Part shown: positions 33,128-44,107 of the stretch, in pieces
How positions within the stretch are numbered: the stretch's first letter is position 1
Layout of the letters: each line of letters opens with the position of its first letter
NCBI RefSeq assembly: GCF_027887165.1
Contig: NC_077231.1
Location: forward strand, 129,552,487 to 129,616,486
DNA: 64,000 nucleotides
From: Monodelphis domestica
Taxonomy: Eukaryota > Chordata > Mammalia > Didelphimorphia > Didelphidae
Reading direction: 5' to 3'
Position numbers and translations under genes: made by a program
Notes under the pieces: model-generated
What the model was told of the DNA's origin: nothing
Database searches by the model: none
Seen by the model: the letters and a program-made list of their open reading frames with translations, nothing else

Positions 33128-34094
33128 TGTAGGAAGGAACCTGGCACAGAGTGACCATTTGGAATGTTGGAAGCAGGGACAGGAGTAGCAGTTTGAAGGA
33201 GCAAGGTGGCTTATGGGAAATAGAACTTTGAAGGGGGTCTTTTGCTTGCTGGACTCTGAGGAGATGGGAGTGGAAGACTGGAGCTCGGGACCCCAAACCC
33301 CACATTACCTGAGATTTGCTTCAATTTCCTCTTGCACTGAAAGGCAGAGATTCTTGACATCATTGAATCAATGACCAAAGGAGCAGAGACATCATCAGCT
33401 GCTGATAAGGGGTGCTTACTCCAAAATCTTACAGGGGTTACCCTGAAGACCAGTCCCAATCTGTTACCTTCCCAAGAAAGACACTAGTTTTCTATTTTAG
33501 TATAGTGTAGTAGAGAGATTAGAGAAAAAGGAAGAAAAGACCTCAGAAGCCACAGCCATTTGGCTTAGCTTAACAGAGAGGATCACAAACTGCTTGCATA
33601 GTCCTTTAGGGTCTCCTAATTCCACCTTCCTAACCCTCCCTGTTTCCTCTTTCTGAAGAAAGTCACAGTCAGATCTAGGTTGTCTTTAGTGGTTAAGAAA
33701 GAAGGTAAAAGGAGAGGCAGAGGGAATTAGGAGAGACTGTCTATTCAGCTTTGGTGAAACAAAATCCAGAGCAACAGCCATTCAGCCTTTCCCAACAGGA
33801 TGTGTGTTCAGAGAAGGTTTCTTGGGTCTCTGGCAAAGTCCTGGGGAAAAGTTTCCTCCTTAACCCACAGAAGCCTCCTGACTGGGCCATGGCCTCTGTC
33901 CATCCCTGTCATAACATCTTCACAGGGATACCCCTCTTGTATGTTTTAGGAGTGAGGGGGAGAGAGAGAGAGAGCACTATATGGCCCTTCTCCCAGCATC
34001 GGTCATCTCTCTCTCTCCTCTTCACCATCTCACCTTCCCTTCTCCTTCCTCAACCTCTGTTATAATCATAACAATATTTTAAATTTAATCTACA
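33128..34094 (+). mobile_element. LTR-like block (TGTAG...CTACA ends)
   Basis: About 0.97 kb of higher GC, starting 'tgtaggaagg' and ending 'ttaatctaca'. It has a TATA-like 'cactatatggccc' near 33975 followed by a CT-rich stretch, as in LTR R/U5 regions. No target-site duplication found and orientation is tentative. Open frames inside (to 104 codons) have no known motif. Confidence 0.42.
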
Positions 34095-34785
34095 AAAAAA
34101 CCACTTCCATTTCTAAGACTGAACAAACTGAAGAGATGATTGTCAAATTGCATCTCCACAAGGAGATAATGACTTCAAAGGTCAAGGCAAAAGCAAACTC
34201 TGTAGTTTGTGTTGGGGAAAGGATGTTCCTTGGGCTCTTGTACTACCTTCCCACCAGTGGAAGCTGGTCTGCAGAAGGTATTGATTATTACAGTGATGGT
34301 GGGCCATCTCTACAATAGTGCTTTCCTGAATCATGGCAACTTAGAACCCTTCAGGTGGTTTGGTCCTAGGGTTGCTGGCTGCAGGATCCTAGGATATCTT
34401 CTATTGGCTCTAAAAGAAGATGCTTGTTGAAGTGCTTGCAGATGGTTTACCCAATCAGCACATTTCATACCTTGTCTCCCATTTAGGATACCTTCCTAAT
34501 TCAATTAAGTTAGTTTCTCTATTCCAGGCAAGGCAATTGGATGACTCTTGCTACAAAGCTGACAATGGTGATGGTAGATATTTTTCCACAAAAGTTGCAA
34601 TGATTAATGATGATGACTAGACTGGATTATGGTCTAGAGGGATGCTAGTCTTCTCCAGGCTCTTGAGTTTAACTAACTGTAAGTTAGAAGAAGGATAATA
34701 AACAGAATAACCTAAAGTAGGCATGATCTGCTGTCACACCCTGGCTCTGACACATACTAAAAATATATAACAATGAAGAAGCAAC
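34095..34785. other. unique DNA, no gene recognised
   Basis: Small overlapping open frames (60-73 codons) without splice sites or motifs. No repeat recognised. Confidence 0.45.
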
Positions 34786-34975
34786 CAGACTTAATGATTT
34801 AATAAGTACCTACTATGTCACAACTCTGCAAATCTCTGTGGATGCAAAGAAAGGAAAAAAAATATAGTTCCTACTCTCATAGAGCCCACATTCTAATGAG
34901 GAGGACAGCATACATAAAACAATATGCACAAAAATATATCCATAATAAATTGGAGGAAATAATAGCTAAGTGTAG
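34786..34975 (-). mobile_element. LINE-2 3' end
   Basis: Antisense: 'taataagtacctactatgtc', 'ctcatagagcccacattcta', 'aataaattggaggaaataat'. Confidence 0.75.
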
Positions 34976-35516
34976 GGGAAAGGCAATTAGGTGGTGTAGG
35001 ACTTAAATTAATGTCCAATATTCCAAGTGTTATATTTTATAAAGTTTATTAATAATCACTTGAAGTATAAGGAATAAAAAGGAAATAGAAGTAGACAATC
35101 ATTATTTAACAAAATTAAGACTATGTGACTAAGTACTCCTTGCCTGTTTAAAAAGCCTGCTCCACCAAAGCCCTGACAGGAAGACAAGAAAATGAGAGGA
35201 GGGACTACACCAAATTTATATCCTCCCTACATCAGCACATAAGGTGAGGAGAATGGAATTCTGGGAATTGTAGTTTTTAGGGTAACAATGTATAATTGAA
35301 AATCTGTTACCCTAAAAAAGAACTACATTTCTCGGGAGCCCACAGACTTCCTGTAACAGATTTTCAATTATACAACAGATTCTAATTATATAGTAGCTGA
35401 ATAGACAGAGAGTCAGGCCTGGAGACAGGAGGTCCTGGGTTCAAAGTTGGTCACTTAACCCCAGGTGCCGGGCTCTTGCTGCTCTTCTGTCTCAGATCTG
35501 ATACCTAGTATTAGGG
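34976..35516 (+). mobile_element. marsupial SINE split by an LTR
   Basis: The left piece 'aggcaattaggtgg' (to 34994) and right piece from 35393 ('gtagctgaatagacagagag', 'ggaggtcctgggttcaaa', 'gctgctcttctgtctcaga') are the two ends of one tRNA-derived SINE. The middle (the 'ctcagacacttcc' region) is deleted. Confidence 0.78.
34995..35392 (-). mobile_element. short solo LTR nested in the SINE
   Basis: A 398-bp LTR fossil with a 4-bp flanking duplication (34991-34994 'gtgg', 35393-35396 'gtag', 3 of 4). On the minus strand: TATA-like 'aggatataaatttgg', 'attaataaac' polyadenylation-like signal, and end '...taagtcctaca'. That end resembles the LTR at 13869-14159. Its U3 holds unusual interleaved inverted repeats (see findings). 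No internal region remains. Confidence 0.72.
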
Positions 35517-36699
35517 AGAATCTAGAATTGTTAATGGGGAACAAAAAGTATTCTACCACCTCCATATTATTGACCTCTGAGTCTGGGGTATGAGGGAAAA
35601 TGTGCTGGAATGGTGGCCAGGAAGATGGATTATTAGGAGGGAACCAAATCTCAGTAAAAGAGTGGGAAAATGAACATTGTTAAAACAAAAGTAAGTTTAT
35701 CACCTATGAGTTGGGCATTCCAGAGAGCACAGTGGAAGCTGCAGATGACTTTAGAGTGGGATGTTGGTGGGGAGAAGAGGAGTGATGTTGAGCAAAATGG
35801 GAATAAGGAAATAGCCAACTGGGGCTTGATAACAGGATTTGAATAGTAAAAGATGGGGGTTCAAACTCACTGTGATGGGGAGGATATATTTATCATTGAG
35901 GAAAGTGTTCATTTTTGACCTATCATGGAGTGGACTTTAGGAGTTTGGCCTCATAGTGAAGTCTTCTCAGGTTATTTAGGTAATAATCATATGTTGTTGG
36001 TAAGGGGGCATTGGAGACATGGGGTATCCACATGAGGAAAGTTTTAGGTAGGTTAATGATAAAGGGAACATGCTGAAATGGCATTTCTTTCCCAGGCAGG
36101 CAGGCAGGCAAGCCAGGCTGGGAGACCAGGGAGGGCTAACAGCAGGAAATTGTTTCTCAACAAGTCAATTCAACACAAGCTAGTAGGAGCTTGATGGAAT
36201 TGCAATTCTCTCCTTCCTCTGTATGAAGTCCAGGAGACTAAGGAAGAATGATAAAATGTCATTTTTTTCCTTGACAGAATTGTAGTGCCTCCGTGAAAGT
36301 CTTTAACGTGTCAATATTCATAGATAATCAATATCACTGGCATATGTCTACATGCATGTACACATATTCCTATGCAACACATACATTTGTACATACATAC
36401 ATACACATATATTTATAAAACTATACAAAGAAAAATAGAGGGACAGAGAGAAAAAGAAAAGAGAAAATCAGTGTCTGAAAAAAAGACATTTAACATTTAG
36501 TGTTAAAGGTATTCTGACTCCAAATTATCTATCAAAATTATTTCATACCTCTCATCTTTTCATGCCCTACATTCAGGCAAGCAATTATACTACTATTCTC
36601 CAAATAAATGTCCTACCATTTGCCATCTATTTTTTTAAATACCCCAGTACCTGTAACAATATATTCCATGAAGTCATTTATAAAAATAAATGGCTCCAT
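35517..36699. other. G-rich then AT-rich unique DNA, no gene recognised
   Basis: 35520-36260 is G-rich and C-poor on the plus strand, a retroelement-like asymmetry with no identifiable domain. A short 'ggca' array lies at 36096-36111. The rest is AT-rich. Confidence 0.42.
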
Positions 36700-37250
36700 G
36701 TATGCCATATTATAATAACCATAATTATATATTATAATAGCCCTTTTGAAAATAATTATAAAAAAAGGTAAAGGCACTTTAATTTTGGGAATAGCTAAAT
36801 AAATTGTGGTACATTAATATGGTAAAATATTACTGTGATTTAAGAAATAAATAAAGTGAATATAGAAAAGAATAGAAAAACATGAATTAAAATTAGGTGA
36901 AGTAAACAGAGACAAGAAAACTTTATAAAAACACAAAATGACTACAATAATGTAAATGGAAGGAACAATAACTATAAAACAACTAAATGTTGCAAAATTA
37001 TGAAGATAAGCTTAGCCGCAACAGAAGAGATATTAAAAGGCATCTCCTTCCATTCCTTTGAAGAGGTTGGTGGTTAAGGGGAAAGGGTTCCCAAGTTGTG
37101 GAACCTTCCATAAAATCTGAGGTTATTTTTTCATTATATTAAACTCTGTTCTTCTTGCTCTTTTTTCTTCTAGGAGGGAAGGTAGGGAGAAATAGGTAAC
37201 AAGAAGAAGGAAATTTAGGAAATTAAAAATATGAATGCCATACGATTTTT
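36700..37250 (+). mobile_element. L1 3' end, old
   Basis: 'tttgggaatagctaaataaa', 'ttgtggtacattaatatgg', then the 3' UTR body ending in an A-rich tract near 37240. Strongly diverged. Confidence 0.6.
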
Positions 37251-37284
37251 TTAAATCTGCAAACTAGAAGCCTTGGCTAAGTCA

Positions 37285-37392
37285 CATAACAAACCTGGTC
37301 TTCATTTTCCTCATTTATAAAATTAAGGATTGAACTAAATAATCTAATCTTAAAGATCTCTTTCATTTCTAAAACTATGATCCTTTGTTTTA
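37285..37392 (+). mobile_element. MIR fragment
   Basis: 'ttcattttcctcatttataa', 'aaattaaggattgaac', 'tctttcatttctaaaactat'. Confidence 0.7.
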
Positions 37393-38331
37393 ATGAATAA
37401 ATAAAAGTTTGTTTAATTGAATTATTGATATTTTAATTATCATTAACATCTGTGATTTTCCTGATTTTAATTAAACCCTATTTTCTTGCCTCTACTCCCT
37501 AAAGAGTGACAAAGGGAATGTCAAATAAAATTTAATGATACTTAGTCTCCAGACTCTTAATAAATAGAATTACCCATGGAATATTAATGAATCCAAAATC
37601 AAATAAAACTTTAAATTTCTCCTGGATGCTTACCTTTTTATGTAGTTGAGTCTTATAATAAGAGCAATTATATTTTCATTAAGGTATTGAATCAATGGTT
37701 ATGAGTTTTAAAAAACATGCTCAATCAAAAGTCAACTTCAAATTTAATTCCAAATCTAGTCTTATTTAAGTTTCCCAGTTTTTAAAAGGCAGTATAAAAA
37801 AAAATCTACAGCAGTCATTCATTGCTAATTTGGCCCCATTTCCTATCAAATTTAATTTCCACTTGCATATTGTACTAAACAAAATTATCTCCATCCTATA
37901 CTCTCTCACTGCCAACATTTCACATAAATAGAATTAATAAGCTCTTTTTTTCACTTTGATGCTACCAATCCAATAATCTATATGATAAAGAAATAATAGC
38001 AAGTAATAAATTAAAAATAATTTATAATAGGGCTTTTTCAGAGTTATGATGATTTACTTGAAATGGATTTTGAGCCTTTTATGAAAGTTACAACTTTCAT
38101 TATTCAATTATATAAATATTTATTCAATCTAGGAGAAAGTATTATATTTTTCATAAGGAATAGAAACAAGGGAAACCTGATCCTGACAAGGAAAAAAGCA
38201 TTAACAATTGGTGGGGAAATGACAAAAACTTTGGGATTCAGTATCTGTTTCATTTTAAATTTCATAATCAAAATAGGGGTTTCAAAGGAGAGAGTAAGTT
38301 TCATACCTTGATAGCCACCTCAAGCTTGGGG
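37393..38331. other. unique AT-rich DNA, no gene recognised
   Basis: An 82-codon frame (38063-38311, +) and its 66-codon antisense shadow have no support. No repeat recognised. Confidence 0.45.
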
Positions 38332-38890
38332 AGTCAAATCAATAAGCATTCATTAAATTTTCACTATGTACCAGGAAGAGCAGCTATATAGTACAGAGGA
38401 TAGAGTGCTGGGCCTAGAGTCAGGAAGATCAGAGTTCAAATCCAATCTCAAACATTTGTGACCCTGGGCAAATTACTTCACCCTATTTCCCTCAGTTTCC
38501 TCATCTATAAAATGATCCAGAGAAGGAAATGACAAACATTTCAGTATCTTTACCAAAAAAACAAACAAAGAAACAAACAACAACAAAAAAACAATTGGAA
38601 TCATGCAGAGTTGGTCATGGCTAAAACAACTGAGCAGCAATATGTACTAGGAACTAGGAATACAAAGAAAAACCTAAAAAAAGCTGCTGTAAAGTAGCTC
38701 ACAATCGATTGTGGGTGACAACATGGAAATAATTATGTGCAAATAAGACATATATGTGAAAAATTGTAGGTGGTCACAGAGGAAAAGCATAAGCACTAAG
38801 AAGAACCAGGAATGGCTTCTTACAGATGCTGGCATTTTAGCTGTTTTGAAGGAAGCCAAAAGGAGGCAGATGAAGAAGAACATTTTAAGC
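38332..38890 (-). mobile_element. LINE-2 3' end, split by a SINE
   Basis: Antisense L2 on both sides of the SINE: 'caataagcattcattaaat' at 38340, and 'ggaatacaaagaaaaaccta', 'gtagctcacaatcgattgtg', 'ctggcattttagctgttt' after 38653. Confidence 0.85.
38377..38640 (+). mobile_element. MAR1-type SINE inside L2
   Basis: 'gatagagtgctgggcctaga', 'cagagttcaaatccaatctc', 'tgaccctgggcaaattactt', then the long tail 'atcatgcagagttggtcatg' and 'acaactgagcagcaa'. A target-site duplication of about 12 bp: 38365-38376 'tatgtaccagga' and 38641-38652 'tatgtactagga'. Confidence 0.88.
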
Positions 38891-38894
38891 TAAG

Positions 38895-40010
38895 ATGAGT
38901 AAAGTCAGCAAACATTTATTAAGCTCCTACTCTATGCCAGACACCATTCTAAGGCCTGAGGATACAAAGGAGAAAAACAAAAGGCAGCTCCTGCTCTAAA
39001 GGAGCTCACGTGCTTATGAGGGAGACTACATGAAAGAAATTATACAAATGTATAAATGATATACATATTACAAATGGTGGAGATAATTGATGAAAGGCAC
39101 TAAGTTTAAAGAGGATCAGGAAAGGATTTTTGTAGAAGTTAATAATAATAAAAGCTTACATTTATAGAGTGTTTATTATAGGCTAAGAATTCTTCTAAGT
39201 GCTTTATCTCATTTGGTCCTTTCAATCACTCGGAGAAAGTGCTATTATTATCTCCATTTTACCAAAAAGGAAACTGAGGCAAATGGAGTTTAAATGGCAT
39301 GCCCAGGATCACACAGCTAGTAGATATCTGAGGCTAAAATTTAACTCAGTTCTTCCTGACTCCAGACCTAGTGCTCTAGGTACTCTGCCACCTAGGTGAG
39401 AAATAGAAATGTGAAAGAAACCAGGGAAGTCAGGAAGAGTATATCAGGAGGGAAAAATTCTAGGAAGATAGTCACTGAAAATATATGGTCAGTTAATGGA
39501 TAAGGAACAGCAAGGAGGTCTATGTCATTGGATCACAGAGTACATGGAAGGGAAGAAGTGTAAGAAGAGTAGAAATGTAGGAAAGGGCCAAGTTATAAAA
39601 GGCTTCAAAAGTCAAACAAAAGATATATTTTTTATATATTTTTTATAAATTTTATATTTATATAAATTTTATATTTTTTCCTGAAAATAATAGGGAGCTA
39701 CTGAAGTTTGTTGAGTAAGGTATTAACACAGAGAGCACTTAAAAAAGGTCAATTTAACAGTTAAAAAAAAAAAAGATGAATTGCAGGATGCAGAGACTCC
39801 AGGAAGGGGAATCAAACAGAGGAATGAAGTGATGAATGTCTGAGCCAAGGTGCTGGCAGCAGCACAGGAGGGAAGGAAGTATATTGGAGAAATGTTTTGA
39901 AGGTAGAAATGCTAAGAACTGGAAACTGATTAAGTGGGGTTAAGAGAGAGTGTGAGTTCAGGACGTCCCTTAGACTGAGCACCTGGATAAGTAGCAGGAG
40001 GAGGATTTTT
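38895..40010 (-). mobile_element. LINE-2, long 3' portion with a MIR/THER1 inside
   Basis: Antisense L2 3' end: 'tattaagctcctactctatg', 'gctctaaaggagctcacgtg', 'agcaaggaggtctatgtcat', then into the coding part ('ggtagaaatgctaagaactg', 'aactgattaagtggggttaa'). Near 39610-39680 an AT-rich expansion interrupts it. Confidence 0.82.
39145..39402 (-). mobile_element. MIR/THER1 SINE inside L2
   Basis: Full-length antisense copy: 'tttatctcatttggtccttt', 'aaggaaactgaggcaaatgg', 'gcccaggatcacacagctag', 'gtactctgccacctagg'. Confidence 0.9.
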
Positions 40011-40075
40011 GCTTAGTTTGTTTTCAGTTGTGTCTGACTTCCTGACACCAATTGGGGTTTTCTTGAATAACACCA
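40011..40075 (-). mobile_element. MAR1 SINE tail fragment
   Basis: 'ttcagttgtgtctgacttcc' and 'caattggggttttcttg' are the antisense tail of the MAR1-type SINE. Confidence 0.6.
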
Positions 40076-40544
40076 GTATGTTTGTCAGTAGCAAGAACGT
40101 GGCCAGGAGCCAGGGAGAGACTGAAGATGAGTAAGAGAACAGGAATAATGAAAGAGGCAATCTCCTAGAGAACACAAAAAAGAATGGGGTCACTTGGGCA
40201 TGTAGAGTGGGTTGGGTTTGCCTCTGCAAGGAGAAGGGCTTCACATGAAACAGGAATGAAGGGCATCATTACAGAAGACATCTGAGTTATGAAAGATGAA
40301 GAGGAGAGAATAAGAGAGAACTCTCATTGAATGGCCTTGATTTTTTATTGAAATGTGAATTAAAGTATTGAATGAGGGAATTATGATTCTCAGTGTGAGC
40401 ATTTATACCTCAGAAACTGGCAAATACTACATGTCAGGGACAGACATTGTTTCGTTGATTGCCTAGATTTTAAAAAGTGATAGAGTGAATAACGCAGATT
40501 AAACGTGAATGTGAGTGCTGAATACATTTCCTAGAGAGCCTGAA
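40076..40544. other. unique DNA, nothing recognised
   Basis: No gene recognised. The end may already be diverged CR1. Confidence 0.42.
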
Positions 40545-41530
40545 TATATGCTTAGTTCAAGAATTGGCTGAAGGGTAGAAACCAAAAAGTAGTCATTAGG
40601 GTTTTGATCTCAAGTTTAAAAGACTGTTCTACTGGAATGTCCCCTGATCTAGTCTTGTTCCTTTTTACACAAATAAGTAAATAAAAATTATCAATGATTT
40701 ATATAAAAGTAAAGATGGTATATTTATCAATTTTTAATTTAATTTAATTTTTATTTGTTTAAATTTATCAATTTATCAAAAATTTAAGCAATAGGAAACT
40801 AAGATGGGTAACTCTTATGTTGTATGATAGGAGGTAAGATTCAAAAATACTTTGATAGACTCAAGAATTGGCCTAAATCTAAAGTTAGATTTAGTACTGA
40901 AAAAAATAAAGTCCTACAGTTGGGTTCAAAAAATGAATTTCACAAATATAAATTAGGAAAGGGATGGTTTAAACAGCAATTTTTATAAAGAAGATCTGAA
41001 GTCATATGGTAGTGAATGTGAACTTAGATTACATTAAGAGATCACTCAAGGCTCAGGATTTGGGGAGGAAAGAAGGCTCTTCCTTGGTTAGACCACATCT
41101 GGAATATTGCATTTAAACATACTTCACTTTAAGAAGGGAGAGAACTTTGAGGAGGGTAACCAAATGGGCTACAATAGTATGTGCCATATGAAAAGAAAAT
41201 AATTCTCTAGGAAGGTCCAATAATCATCTTTATATATTTGAAGGAATAATTGTTTGAATTGTCCTATTTGTTTCCAAAAGAGCGAATGAAGCTACATTGG
41301 TTGGAAGTGAAAAACAGGCAAATTTAGGTTGAATGTAAGAGGAAATTTCCTAAACATAATAGCTATTCAAAAAGTGGAATTGGGTGGGTGCCTTAGGAGG
41401 TATCCCCCTTGGATGAGGTCTTTGACCTAATATTAAATGATCTCTAGATGATTTCGTATTCAAGCATGGATTGGACTCAAAGACTTTAGGAGTCATTTAA
41501 AACTTTGAGATTTTGTGACCCTGTATTCAG
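40545..41530 (+). mobile_element. CR1/L3 LINE, RT end and 3' terminus
   Basis: Sense CR1-clade order: 'gtcccctgatctagtcttgt', 'aaagtcctacagttgggttc', 'tggttagaccacatctggaa', 'aggcaaatttaggttgaatg', 'ggaaatttcctaaacataat' and the terminal 'gattttgtgaccctg'. This is the C-terminal reverse-transcriptase region and 3' end. Many stops, so an ancient copy. Confidence 0.75.
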
Positions 41531-41559
41531 ATCTTAAAGCCTCAGTTTCTAGGAAAAAG

Positions 41560-42276
41560 CTGAAAAAAAGGTGAATGGAATGCTCATAAAAGTGTAATCA
41601 TGCAGAAATAAATAACAAATAGAACTATATGGCTATAAAAGAAACTCGGTCATCAATGCAGTTCTTAAAAAGATAAGCACACATTATGAAAAGGAGAGAA
41701 CAATGAAAATGAGTAGAAAATAGTACTCAGGTCTTAAAAGAATAATGTCAGTAATAAATTAAAGAAAGCTCAAGTCCAAAAGGATCTAAAGCTTGTAATG
41801 AATAGTAACTTAACTAAATTGAGGACAAGGAGAAGATCAAAAAGAATACCAGTGAGTGATTGCAGTGAGTGATAAGATAAAAATTCATGACAGAAAGCAG
41901 AACTAATGAACTTCTATTTTGTTCTTGTTCCCCCTGATTCAGGAATGGAAAAAGAGAAAAAATAATAATAACCAGAAAATTGGAAGCCAAGTTAAATGAA
42001 ACAATAGTAAGGAAATGCCCACACTGACTTTGGGTCATTAGACATAGATGAATTATATCTCAAAGAATTAGATGAAGTTTTCATACATGATTCTTAAGAA
42101 ATCTTTTTGATGATCTTTTAAAAATTATGGAAAACTGATTAAAGTCAAGCACGTGTGTTCTTCATATATAAGGGGAAAACGTATTCTTTAAAGTATGCTT
42201 TGAGGAAGTTGACTTTATTTCTGGCAAAATTCAATAATGTTACTTTTTAAAATTAATTTTACTGATTTGTTTTGTA
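41560..42276 (+). mobile_element. second CR1/L3 LINE fragment (upstream ORF2 part)
   Basis: 'gaacttctattttgttcttg', 'gaaaattggaagccaagtta', 'agatgaattatatctcaaag' and 'ttagatgaagttttcataca' match the part of CR1 ORF2 that precedes the segment at 40545-41530. Since it lies downstream of that 3' end, it must be a separate copy or a rearrangement. It is cut at 42277 by L2. Confidence 0.55.
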
Positions 42277-43738
42277 AATCAGTCAATGAATATTTATTAA
42301 GCACCAACTATGTGTCATGCAGTATGCTAAGTGCTGAGGATGCAAAGAAAAGAAATAAAGTCACAACCCTCAAGGAGCTTACAATCTAATGGGAGAGACA
42401 GCATGGAAACAATGTAAGCAAAGTAAGCTACATACAAGATAAGTAGGAAAAATGTAAGAGGGAAGGCATTAGAATTAAGAGGGTTTGGGAAAGCCTTTCT
42501 GTAAAAGACAGGATTTTTATTTAGGACTTAAATGCAGATAAAGAAGTTGGTAGGTAAAGTTGAGGAGGGACAGCATTCCAAGTATAGAAGATAAAGAAAT
42601 TGGTGAGAATCAAAAGATGGAATGTTTTGTTCTTGGAAGAACCAAGAGCCAGTGTATTTGATCCTGGGGGCAAAAAGAAACCACTATATGTTTAATGGGT
42701 AGGAGAGTGACATGGTCAGACTTGTACATTAAGAAAATCATTTTGACAGTTGTATCAAGGGTGGATTGAAGTATGAAGAGCATACCCACCAGCAGGAGTA
42801 TGGAGAGCAGACTCACCAGCAAGCTATTGCAATAGTCCAGGTGTGAAGTGATGAGGACTAGAATGGTGGTCAGAGGAGAGGTATATACAAAAATATTGCG
42901 GAGGTGAAACTGACAGGCATTGGTGACAGATTGGATATAGGGAAGTAGGGATGAGAGATAGTAAGGAGTTAAGGATAACACCTACATTTCAAGAAGAGGG
43001 ACTAGGTAAATGATAATAGAAGGGGTGGGGGGACTGAGCTCTCTTTTGAACATGTTTAGTTTAATATATCTACTGGACATCCAGTTCAAGATGTCTGAAA
43101 GACAATGGGAGATATGAGATTGGAGGTCAGCAGAGAGGGGCAGGATACAAATATTTGAGAGATGGTATTCAATCCATGAGAGCTGATGAGACCACACAGT
43201 GAAGTACTATAGAAGGAAGAGAAGGCAGAAGAGGACATAACCCTGAGGGATACTTATGGTTAGAGAACATGGTGTGGATGAGGATCTAGCAAAAGGAGAC
43301 TAAGAAGTGGTCCCATAGGTAGGAGAACAAAGTGAGAGTGGTACCCTGAAAACCTAGAAAGAGTATAATATAGATGAGTGTGATCTGTAGTGTCAAAAGC
43401 TATATAGAAAGGTCAAAGAAAATGAAGAAAGGACATTGAATTTAGCAACTAAGAAATCATTGAAGACTTTCAAGAGAGCAGTTTTGGTGGAATGACAAGA
43501 TCAGAAGCCAGATTATAAGAAGTTAATAAGAGATTGAGAGAATAAAAAAATAGAGGCTTATTATATATGACCTTTTCAATTTTAGGTACAAAGAGTTAAA
43601 GAGATATAAGCTGACACTTGAGAAGAAAGGATAAAGTAAAGGTTTTTTGAGGCTAGAGGAGATATCTATGGGCATTTTTGTAGGCAATAAGGAATGAGCA
43701 AGTAGATAGGAGAGAATTTGAAAATAAGTGATAGATGA
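42277..43738 (-). mobile_element. LINE-2, longest copy, with RT remnants
   Basis: On the minus strand: 3' terminus at 42277 ('tatttattaagcaccaacta' antisense), then decayed ORF2 frames at 42981-42610 and 43197-42982. These show the CR1/L2-clade reverse-transcriptase C-terminal signature 'SHLDYCNSLL', together with 'ACQFHLRNI' and 'SHISHCLSDILNWMSS'. About 1.46 kb, 5'-truncated, with numerous stops and frameshifts. Its 5' side abuts a SINE remnant. Confidence 0.9.
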
Positions 43739-43870
43739 GAGATGCTGGGGGCTCAGTGGATTGAGAGTCAGACCTGGAGAAGGGAGATTCTTGTTTAAAA
43801 TCTGGCCTCAGACACTTTCTATCTGTGTGACCCTGGGCAAGTCACTTAACCCCTATTGCCTAGCCCTTAC
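43739..43870 (+). mobile_element. tRNA-derived marsupial SINE, 3'-shortened
   Basis: 'ctcagtggattgagagtcag', 'ctggcctcagacactttct', 'gtgtgaccctgggcaagtca', 'cctattgcctagcccttac'. The tail has grown into a GAAA/GGAA array. Confidence 0.92.

Positions 43871-44107
<237 letters not shown>

Noticed and set aside
33211-33459. 82-codon minus frame with a CAG|gtaatg donor-like end
   Set aside because: No acceptor in a compatible frame, no known motif, and it lies in an LTR-like block.
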